Source: Sepioteuthis lessoniana (taxonomy: Eukaryota; Mollusca; Cephalopoda; Myopsida; Loliginidae). From it: DNA of 64,000 nucleotides. The position numbers and the translations under genes are program-made. The notes under the pieces were generated by a model, which was not told the DNA's origin, did no database searches, and saw only the letters and a list, made by a program, of their open reading frames with translations. Below, one piece after another: positions 22,872 to 31,586 of the stretch; within the stretch, counting starts at the first letter, position 1; every line of letters begins with the position of its first letter. The stretch lies in assembly GCA_963585895.1 (NCBI GenBank), contig OY757904.1, positions 162,574,292 to 162,638,291 on the forward strand, given 5' to 3'.

Positions 22872-23891
22872 ATGGCGAAACGCCAAAAACTTGATTTCTC
22901 TGTGAGACAAGCTATTGTGAAGCTACACAAGGAAAAGCACACCATTAGAGAGATTTCAGAGAAAGTGAAACGTTCCAAGAGTGTTGTAGGCAGGGTTGTT
23001 AAATCCTACAATGATACTGGCAAAATAGTTAGTGCTTTTAAAACCGGCAGACCCCGCAAAACTTCGGCAAGAGAAGATCGAATAATGCAGCGTATGTCAT
23101 TAAAGGACCGTTTTAAGTCTTGCACAGAAATTAAAAGGCTTATGAATAGTACCTCATGTGTTAATGTGTCAAGACAGACTGTTTCTAGACGACTGCAAGA
23201 AATAGGGCTGTTTAATTGAACCCCAAGGAAGAAACCACTTGTTAGTTGGAAGAATAAGAGATTAGAGTTTGCAAACAGGTATGTAATTTGGACATATGAA
23301 AATTGGGCAAGAGTATTTTTCGGTGATGAAAGCAAGTTTAATTTATTTGGAAATGATGGAAAAAACAATGTAAAGAGATGTATTGGTGAAAGATTAAGTG
23401 CAAAGTGTACTACGAAAACTGTCAAGTTTTGGGGCGGAAGCGCCATGGTATTTGGAATGTTTTCTAGCCAAGGTACAACGCCTCTTGTCCGGTTACAAAC
23501 TCGTGTAAACACGCAGATCTATAAAAACATTGTTCAAGATCATGTTGTGCCAATCATACAGAATTCAGGTTTCGATAGGGCTACCTTTATGCAAGATAAT
23601 GCCCCATGTCACAAGGCAAAGGTGGTAATGAGTTACCTTAGCGAGCAAGATTTCGAAATTATGGATTGGCCACCGCTAAGTCCTGACTTAAATCCAATAG
23701 AAAATCTTTGGAAGACCTTAGGAGTGAAAGTTATGGAAAGAAATCCCACTAACACGGAGGATTTGTGGGTGAAGCTTCAAGAAGAAGAATGGTCTAAAAT
23801 TAGTATCGAGGATTGTCAAGAACTGATTCGTTCTTGTAGTCAAAAATGTGCAGCTGTCATTGAGAGGAAGGGGTCATTTACTAAATATTGA
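22872..23891 (+). pseudogene. Tc1-like DD34E transposase with one in-frame stop
   Basis: Cut-and-paste transposase. The frame from ATG 22872 to TGA 23889-23891 spans 339 sense-length codons, the usual Tc1 size, broken by a single TGA at 23217-23219. The N-terminal half has two helix-turn-helix units (residues about 1-115: 'IREISEKVKRSKSVVGRVV', then 'TGRPRKTS', then 'VSRQTVSRRLQEIGL'). The catalytic half holds DDE: Asp in 'FFGDESKF', Asp in 'MQDNAPCHKA', and Glu in 'LNPIENLW', with 34 residues between the last two. The stop lies where relatives usually read Arg, consistent with CGA to TGA by CpG decay. Everything else appears intact. It ends with 'GSFTKY'. Confidence 0.95.
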
Positions 23892-23919
23892 TTGTACATG
23901 TATTTTTATTATTTTTTGG

Positions 23920-24147
23920 CTGTTTACATTGTTTTTCTCAATTTTGTCCCTTACTTTTGGACGTTCCAAATTTGAAAATCAATAAATAATTGTTATAATT
24001 CTTTTTCTATCCTTTGCAAATGATTCAAATTTTAGTATGTTATTATGGATGATAACAACTACCAGTTGTCAAAATTTCAGCTTTTCACAGTTGTTATTTC
24101 TAACAAATATTAGGTTTTAAAATTTTGTCCCTTAGTTTTGGATGCTA

Positions 24148-24150
<3 letters not shown>
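23920..24150 (-). repeat. Tc1 right terminal inverted repeat
   Basis: 231 bp, the complement of the left arm, with its inner DR near 23945-23964 and outer DR near 24124-24143. Confidence 0.95.

Positions 24151-24194
<44 letters not shown>
24151..24194. repeat. (TA)n beside the Tc1 insertion
   Basis: TA run that is the expanded core of the host R-A copy and supplied the TA target. Confidence 0.9.
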
Positions 24195-24195
<1 letters not shown>

Positions 24196-24530
24196 AATAT
24201 ATGATTTGTAAACAAATAGTTTGTAAGAATTTTTTTTTTTAAATGAGAAAGGGCTCATTTGTTTGTTCACATTTAGATAGCAATACTTGAAACCATTTAA
24301 CACTAATAAATTTATTTGCACAGAGTTAAACGGTTTTAAGTATTGCAAATAATTAGTTTGATTTGACCCATACAGGTATTAAGACTCCGGGTCAAAGTGG
24401 ACCTAGGAGTAATTGCAATACATAAGGGCTCCAAGACTGGAGTCTCACCATCAGATGGTTTCGTGTCATTTTTAGAGCACTTGTTTGGCAGGGGGTCTTA
24501 TCTCTCTGCAGAGATGAGGCTAATGCTGTC
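24195..24530 (+). repeat. R-A repeat, part right of the Tc1 insertion
   Basis: Continues the copy begun at 22488: 'ATATATGATTTGTAAACAAA', 'TTGACCCATACAGG', 'AAAGTGGACCTAGGAGTAAT', 'CTCACCATCAGATGG'. Confidence 0.75.
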
Positions 24531-25229
24531 AAAAGTTTGGAAAAAATAAAAATATCAGTATGAGTATGAACTTCAGTTTCATATTGCAATGTGCATGATA
24601 TTGCAGAAACAATTGAACTAGTCAGGTCCATTTGATTCCCATCCATTTAAGTCTTAAGTCATAAAAACCAACAAGTGGAATTCATAAAGAACTGTGCAAC
24701 AAGAAAATTTAAAAGCATGATACATTTGTGGAGTCAATAATAAAGAGGTGCCATTCAAAAAAATATTCATTACTTTCCTGATAATACACAGATTGTCTTA
24801 GAATAGATTGTTTGGGTTTTAAATTACTTAAATTCTTCTTTACTATTTATTTTTTTGATTCTTTGGTAGTTAAATTGTTTCTTGAATTGACTGATTGATT
24901 TTAACAACATGTCAAATAGTCTGGAGTTATTTTATGCATAGAGGTTAATTAATTGGATACCTTGTATGTTTCTATTAGACTTGTAAAACAGAAATACGCA
25001 TTTTTTTTATTGGTAATGTTATAATTTATAACTGGCAGACTATGCACCTTTTCTTGTAAAGTATGGATGATCTGTGTTTTTTTATTTTAATAAATACTCA
25101 GAAAAGGTTCATCTCTCTTAAGCAACATTTTTATATTGGTTCTTTTGCAGGCTGCAGGCCTCTGTAGAAAAAATATAGTGTAATGAAAAACTAGTAAAAA
25201 AAATTTAAAAAAAAAAAAGACTTAAAAAA
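24531..25229. other. AT-rich spacer with an R-A start piece
   Basis: Mostly AT-rich. A decayed R-A start ('ACATGTCAAATAGTCTGG') lies at about 24895-24965. No gene seen. Confidence 0.4.
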
Positions 25230-25830
25230 TATTATTTTGATAAAATCCTTTTTATTTAATCAGTTAAATTTATTCAGTATTTTTTTTATATATATATATT
25301 AACAAAATCCCAGTCACCTGGAAGGAGTAAAAAAGTTTAATCTGATGTCAATTTTAAACCTCTGACAAAAAAACAAAACAAAAAACAATTAACGTAATTT
25401 TGTTCTCTTTTATTAACCACATCCTCAGATTCACCTATGAAAATGAATAAATTTTTTTCAAATGGCTACAAGAACAACACTGTACCTTATTTTACCTTAA
25501 AAATAAGGTTAGAACAAATAGACAAACCATTATAAAAAATGTAAACAAACTAATTCTTCATGGATTTTATTTTTAAAACATCTAAAAATCATTCACCTTC
25601 ATTAAGTGAGTCAAATTAACAAAAAGAATGAGAGGTTTTGGTGTATAACAACAAAATGATTTATAAAAAAAACCAAAAAAAACAATAAATAAATACACAT
25701 ATCTTCAGAATTTTGAAGGAAAAGGTCTTTTCAAAAAAAAAAAAAAAGAAAAAAAAAGACCATCTTAAATACCAAAAATTTTTATTAAAATCCAATACTT
25801 ATCCCATTTGGGGGAAATTTAAAATAAAAC
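25230..25830 (-). repeat. R-C interspersed repeat, copy 2
   Basis: Reverse-complement partner of 11110-11800, without the RTE insertion found in copy 1: 'TAACAAAATCCCAGTCACCT' at 25301 and 'TAAGTGAGTCAAATTAACAA' at 25602. It contains poly-A patches. The family is unknown. Confidence 0.6.
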
Positions 25831-25986
25831 AAAAAAAAAAAAATGTGTGTTTTGTATATGCCTGGTTTATATTGACATGTTCTGGGTAGTTTCTGAAGTC
25901 TTTTTGCATACAGTTATATGAAATACTCCTATCAATACTAATAATTTTCAAAATAGATTTATTTAACCTATGAAGTTTCAGATTAT

Positions 25987-26652
25987 TTTTGTTGTTGTTT
26001 TTATCTGACTCCATTATGGATTTCTCTCTTACCCCACATCATTTTGCAGGTTTAACTTCTTGAATATGAAGGCTGTAAAGGAATAGTATGGAAAGAAGAC
26101 AGGAAAAGAAGATAGGAAGCCAATATATCTTTTATATTTTGACTGTATTGCTGGGTTCAACAATCATTCAGTTGGTGCGGAAATTATTCTTGAATCCAAA
26201 TTAAATAGTTGCATCTCCCAGACAAGGTGTTAAAATGTGCTAGTTGTTCTTGGGTATATATGTCCAAATTTGGTGTTTAAAGGCATTCACAATATGTTAA
26301 ACACTTTTGGGAAGATTTGTCTAAATCCGGTGTTTTTAGTTCATAGTTTGATAGGTCCATTTGATGCTTTTTATATTTTGACTGTATGTTAACCGAGACA
26401 GCTGTTACTGGTAAAAGGTTAGCCAGCACACTGCCTAAAGATGGACACATTAGGCCTCCCACCAGCAGCAAGAAAGATTTCAGTGTTGTCACTTTGCCAG
26501 TCACTGCTGAAAGAGAATGTTTTTTTTTTTTCTTTTGCCAAGATTGTTCCTTTTTTGTGAATGTGTTGCCCCTTTTCCTGTCAGGAGCTTCTGGGATTTT
26601 CTGCATTTTTTTGTATTTATTTTTAATTTCATTTTAATTTTCTTTTTCAACC
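25987..26652 (+). repeat. R-B interspersed repeat, copy 2
   Basis: Same orientation and order as 17697-18310, with moderate divergence and small indels. It directly precedes the R-A copy that hosts E1. Confidence 0.7.
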
Positions 26653-26697
26653 CATTACAAACCCATAGATGAAACCCTAACAAGTACTACTATACCT
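26653..26697 (+). repeat. R-A repeat, part left of E1
   Basis: 'AACCCATAGATGAAACCCTA' with 'CAAGTACTACTATACC' is the R-A block that normally runs on into 'CAGAGTGGACCTGGGAG'. That continuation is found at 28611, on the far side of E1. Confidence 0.75.
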
Positions 26698-26939
26698 TGT
26701 TGCAGAGCCGATAAGCATGTTGACCCCGCAAATGTTTTAAGTTTAATGCGTGCGAGTAATGGCAGCCAAAGACAATGAAGGAAACAAAGGCGAGGTAACA
26801 GGTACAACAAAAGTGACGATTTATTGTCAGATTTACAAACGTGTGTGTAAAGTCTGTGGCGGTTGTATTCGGTCTTCAGCTAGATGGGTGAGGTCGATAG
26901 CTGGTATGGTCAAGTCGTAGATGTGTGCAGCTGGATTTT

Positions 26940-27200
26940 CAATGAGGGTAGCTGGCGTAGGTCGAGTCATGGAGATACAGCTAGATGTTTGATGCAGGTA
27001 GCTGTCGGTTGAGACGTAGAGTGCAGCTGGACGATCGTAGCGGAAACCTGAGATCGGTCAAGTGGTTGAATGCAGCTGGACGATCGTTGCGGGTAGCTGA
27101 GGTCGGTCAAGTCATTGGATGCAGCTGGACGATCGTTGTTGGAAGCTGAGGGGGTCAAGTCATTGGATGCAGCTGGATGATTGTTGCGGGTAGCTGAGGT
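26940..27200 (+). repeat. E1 ~50-bp tandem array (degenerate)
   Basis: About four to five units around 'GCAGCTGGACGATCGTTG' and 'AGCTGAGGTCGGTCAAGTC'. They are homologous, on the opposite strand, to the eleven 50-bp units of E2 at 35641-36190. Confidence 0.85.
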
Positions 27201-27532
27201 CGGCCGTGGTTAGTAAATCGATGTCCCAGTTTTGACAGTACATTGGGTTAACCAGGGGTGTATCAATCTGGTTGCTAGCCCGTACAGTGAGTCGTACATA
27301 GGCTAGTTGCTAGGGCAGTCCGTAACAGCGAGTCGTACATGGATTGAATGCTGCATTGCTGGAGTGTCGTGGTCGAAGTCAGTGTTGGCAGCTTGGCCGT
27401 GTAGAGTCGGGCGAGTTGGTGACTAAGACTGAGCCGTGTCTTAGTACTACGGACCAAGTGAACGGATGGGGAAACCGTGGCTAAGGTTTGCCAAGCCTTA
27501 ACACATACGAAGTTGAGCGAGCGAATCGGTGA

Positions 27533-27870
27533 AGCTAGGGCTTTGTTGTGCCCCTGGCTGTGCGGGCGTATCGTTGACGGTAGCTATGGCTTTGCCATGC
27601 CAAAGCTGTGCAGGCATATCGTTGATAGTAGCTATGGCTTTGCCGTGCTCCATAGCTGTGCAGGCGTATCGTTGACGGTAGCTATGGCTTTATCGCACCA
27701 AAGCTGTGCAGACGATTCAGAGACGGTAGCTATGGCTTTTCTGCACCAAAGCTGTGCGGATGATTTGGAGACGGTAGCTATGGCTGTGTTGCACCAAAGC
27801 TGTGCGGACGATTTGGAGATGGTAGCTATGGCTTTGCCGTGCGAAAGCTCTGCACATGCGAGCAGACAGA
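27533..27870 (+). repeat. E1 48-bp hairpin tandem array
   Basis: Units begin 'TAGCTATGGCTTTG' at 27581, 27629, 27679, 27727, 27775 and 27823 (period 48, once 50). Most pair GCTTTG with CAAAGC around a 6-nt spacer. The long frame through them is a by-product of a period divisible by three. Confidence 0.9.
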
Positions 27871-28610
27871 CCAGGAGGCCAAAGCTAAGATTGGCGTTAT
27901 CTTAGCGCTACGCAGATAGTGAAGCAGTAGCTAAAGGCTAACCCGTGCCTTTAGCACAGCGCAGCCAAATGGATGAGCGGAACTGATCAAAATGGTTAAG
28001 ACCAGCTAGTCTTAGAGTCCTCTTCATGTTTGCCTCCAGGCCATCTACTTCGACTGGTTGTTAAGGACTGTCAGAGATACTCCAACCCGCAGAAGGAGGC
28101 CTCTTATGGTCCTTAAAAGGACCTTTAGTGCATATCAATGTGATGGAAAAAAAGGGGTGAATCTACCACTAAAAGGAACGTGCCGAGAAGTGAGGTGAAT
28201 GCAACCACTTGATGTAGGATTCAGCCTCGTGGAGCCGAGTGGCTCCTGAGAGCGTCCGCGAACCTCTGAATTCCTTGCTGCCAAAGCCCTTTTTATATAA
28301 AAGGGAACGAATTCCACTCTGCCGCGCCACTTAAATAGAAAGTTCTTCTATAAAAAAATGGACGTAAAAAATAAGTCCTTCTTTAGCCTGATATAGGCTA
28401 GCAAAGATAATTAATTCCACTTTTATAGAGTTATTTCTGGCAGAAGTGTTTTGTAAATGCTGTTAAATGTTATTTATTCCCTTTTCTTAGCTGTAACGGC
28501 AGGTTAGGGTCGAAAAGGGCTTTGTCATTTCCGGCCGTACCCGGATGTAATTTTTCTAGGGCGAATGAGTAATCCGATCTGTTTATGTTTGTAGGCAGGT
28601 CGCGGCAACA

Positions 28611-28665
28611 TAGTCAGAGTGGACTTGGGAGTAATGTTAATGAATACTCCCCCCAACACACGCAA
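28611..28665 (+). repeat. R-A repeat, part right of E1
   Basis: 'GTCAGAGTGGACTTGGGAGT' continues the R-A copy cut at 26697. This shows that E1 is an insertion and fixes its right edge. Confidence 0.75.
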
Positions 28666-29374
28666 TTATGTTGGCGAGGAGTATTTTTATTGTGAAGAGA
28701 TGAGATTTAAACAACCTATCACCATAATGGAAAAAAATCTTTACTTTTGGTGTGACGAGCTCATATGTACTTGTCTGAATTTTGTTATTATTCAGGGTTT
28801 ATTGTGGCTGCTAACATCAGTTTAGTTGGGTAGTTATTTCCAAAAGCAAAATAAATCGGACGATATAACGAAATGAATAAATCACCCTCAAAGATATCGG
28901 AAAAGAAACTATATTTTCTATACAATATTAGGATGGTATTCAAGAATGGCCCTCCCCACACACACTTATACAATTATATCACCAAAACGAAAACACCAGT
29001 CGAACACAACACAACCAAAAATTGTATTTATGATATTCTTTGTAGCCGAAGCAGATGCTACGATGGGAAAACCAGCCACCCGTGAAAATAAAGATCGAGG
29101 AACACAGAAAAGTCGTCACATGAGAGGAGGACACTTTCAAATTTAGTATACCTAAACAACATGGAGTGAAGACGACATTATAGAATGAAGTTCGCATTTG
29201 AGAGAGAAACAACACAATCTGGCGAATAAGACGCCGAAAGGAAGCCGTGCACTTCTAATGCGTTTTTGGTTGACCTAATCAGCAAATCCCAATGGAATTA
29301 AACGACATCTTCTATGAACCTTAAATGAAAATTAATAACGAAAAAAGTTATTTGCCTTAATATGGAATATCAGA
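28666..29374. other. Unrecognised spacer, moderately CpG-bearing
   Basis: AT-rich to 29040, then somewhat richer in CpG to about 29260. The short frames have no recognisable product. Confidence 0.35.
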
Positions 29375-29640
29375 ACACAATGGGCGGTTAAAACAAACGG
29401 TTCCACGGTGAATGCACCAGAAGTTCAAATCCTAGACGAGGTTGTTAGGATTTCTCTTGGCACTAATTAATTATTTTCTCATAACTATGGGTGATTAAGA
29501 CAATCTGGGTTCTTTAGCCTTCATCAGACAACCAATCTCCGAGAATGAAAAAACTCAATTCAAACCAGCTGTATCCCGTTCAAAAATTGACCTTGTATCT
29601 GATCCTACCCGTTGCGGAGGTATTAGGTCAATACATAAAC
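29375..29640 (+). repeat. SINE-2, diverged
   Basis: B-box-like 'AAGTTCAAATCCTAGACGAG' near 29413, the body 'GGTTCTTTAGCCTTCATCAG', and the tail 'AAAAATTGACCTTGTATCTG' followed by 'CGGAGGTATTAGGTCAATA' match SINE-2. Confidence 0.7.
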
Positions 29641-31184
29641 CAGCAAAAGGCAGTTGGTGAGATGGGTACACGGCTGAAACATTGTATTCAAAGAATAGCA
29701 AAAACAAGAAAAGTAACCCTAATTAAAAATGAATACTTAACATGTTTCTGTGAAGTTATCAACAGCCTAATATTAAAAAGAATTTTGAAACTTTCTTTTT
29801 TTATTAGTCCTTAGCAGGCTAAAATTTTAACTGTGGGGATTGATAAATTTGTTTCGTTAGTTCCCGCTCACGTTCCTACCAGTTTTAATTTTTAATTATT
29901 TTTTTTGTTTAATTGTGGAGCCAAACGACAAAGCTCTGCCATAAAAATAAATTCAATTTAATTTATTTTTGATTTAGGCTTCCGTACTTTGAAATTATAG
30001 ACGTTAGATTTTGGTAAGCCAAACGAAAAATACCCCCTACATCCTTCTTGTCTACGAACAGGTAATTCAATGCTCCTTTATATAATTTTCTATATATTCT
30101 ATATTTTCTAATTTAAAACTAGAAAAGGGATTTCGGGGGTGGGTCTCTGTATTTTCTTCAGTTAAACTATCCAAAATGGACTTTAAAAAAACGAAGGTAA
30201 TGATTTGATTTTTTTTTTTAATCTGAGAACTATTATTTTGTTACTTTGAAAGTCACAATTTATGGTGGCTGGTTTAAATTCAAGTGTGACATAAGGAATT
30301 TATCGAGTAAACACTTTTGGTTTAAGATTCATTTTCCTTTAACGTTTTTACCTGTATTTGTATTATAAAAGTGTTGTTTTGAATAAAATATTTGATGAAA
30401 TTGAAATAAAAGTGTGTTTGCTATTAAGACATGAAAGTTATTATTTTCTTGAAGAACAGTAAAGATTTCTTAGTAAAAATAACAAATTTGTCCAACAATA
30501 TCTACACAAAAGTTATATTGCTCTTTTTTTCTGTTCCATAAAATTGTTTAATCCAAATCCATTTACAATGAATGTAATAATCTGGGTTTTACTGGTCACG
30601 ATGAACTTCTTAAAAGGTGAAGAAAAAACACGACCAACAAGTAAGGGGTGGGGAAGAAGAAGAATGTCAACATGTTTCTACTCACAACACCACCTCGCAA
30701 CCCTACCATACAGACATCAAAAATAGACAGCCCTTCCTTCTTAATGGAGTGCTGTTAGAAATTCAAAAGGCCTAAGGTCAAGGTCACCACAAATACTTAC
30801 TATACACCTTATTCCCATACATTGAATGTTTCTCAACGTTTATGTGAAACATTAGTTTTATTACCACTCAATTTTAATAACACATATATACATAAGTACA
30901 TGCACACCCTCACAACACAATCACTTGGGGGGGGGGGGGGATTCTTAATTTAAATGAAAAGTGATAAAACAAAAAAATGAACTAAGATTTATTTGAGGGA
31001 AAAAACAAGTCTAGCTTAATTTGGTAGATATACCTCACAATTTTCATGTCCACCGTTTTTATCTTTTTCAGACTTTTTCTTTCTCTCAGACAAAAAAAAT
31101 TGTTCTTTTACTTAAAATGGAAGTTTTCACCTGCATAATAATCCAGAAAAAATGAGCTACTGTGAATTTTAAGTTGAATGATAG
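29641..31184. other. Long AT-rich spacer
   Basis: Includes a G homopolymer near 30927-30940. No gene or recognised element. Confidence 0.4.
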
Positions 31185-31216
31185 GGGAGTCTTTGATATG
31201 ACACTCAACAGCATCT
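31185..31216 (-). repeat. R-A repeat, part left of E2, ending in ATCT
   Basis: 'TATGACACTCAACAGCATCT' is the complement-side R-A tail. The copy resumes after E2 at 36373 with ATCT again, so ATCT (31213-31216 and 36373-36376) looks like a 4-bp target duplication. Confidence 0.7.
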
Positions 31217-31586
31217 TGCCGCGACCGGCCGATAAGCCCTTACCGCGACCTGCTGATAAACATAAACATATCAAGTTACACGCCCGTCGTAGAACAACTA
31301 TATCCGGGTACGACCGGAACTGACTAAGCCCTTTTTCTTTCTAAACGACCTTGACACCTCGTTATAGCTAAAGAAAAGGATGAATTTAAAATTAATAACA
31401 TTTACAAAGCACTACGGCCGAAAATAACTAGATAAAACTTCAACTAATACTCGTCGCCAGTCTACAGCAGGTTAGAAAAATACTTTATGGCTACACTCAT
31501 TTTTCATGAGGGAATTTCTTATTCACGCGGCTGGGCTGTGTGTCACAGCACTTCCGTGATATCAACAGGCCCTTTTAACGATCGTT
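31217..31586 (-). repeat. E2 B-end block
   Basis: Aligns with the reverse complement of 28440-28610 of E1: 'CCGCGACCTGC', 'TAAACATAAACA', 'ATCCGGGTACG', 'GCCC', 'AACATTTACA'. A direct repeat of about 24 bp (TTGCCGCGACC..., TTACCGCGACC...) opens it. Confidence 0.75.

Larger units (their letters stand above)
22560..24150 (+). mobile_element. Tc1-family DNA transposon, nearly intact (1591 bp)
   Basis: A complete Tc1-like element. It has terminal inverted repeats of 231 bp, flanking TA dinucleotides (22558-22559 and 24151-24152) as target duplication, and one transposase gene on the plus strand. Each inverted repeat carries two direct copies of 'AAGGGACAAAATT' preceded by 'TCCAAAA' (outer and inner). 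This is the IR/DR layout, where transposase binds both sites. The ends begin CAGTAGCATCC. It sits in the TA-rich core of an R-A repeat. The arms differ at only a few positions, all toward the inner end, so the insertion is young. Confidence 0.97.
26698..28610 (+). mobile_element. E1: composite non-autonomous element with tandem-repeat blocks (1913 bp)
   Basis: GC-richer than its surroundings and set precisely inside one R-A copy. It begins TGTTGCAGAGCCGATAA (end A) and closes ...GGTCGCGGCAACA (end B), so the outermost TGTTGC is inverted at both ends. Order from A to B: ~50-bp tandem units, a 173-bp-type module, 48-bp hairpin units, a hairpin-rich single-copy block (about 27905-28330), and a B end homologous to E2. 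There is no transposase or other convincing gene, and no clear target duplication. Its orientation is opposite to E2. The family is not recognised; it is called an element because the host repeat resumes exactly at its edges. Confidence 0.75.

Noticed and set aside
23006-23512. 168-codon minus-strand frame
   Set aside because: It is antisense to the Tc1 transposase, which explains the coding-like composition.
30544-30726. 60-codon plus frame
   Set aside because: Short, with no recognisable product, and within the random expectation for this amount of sequence.
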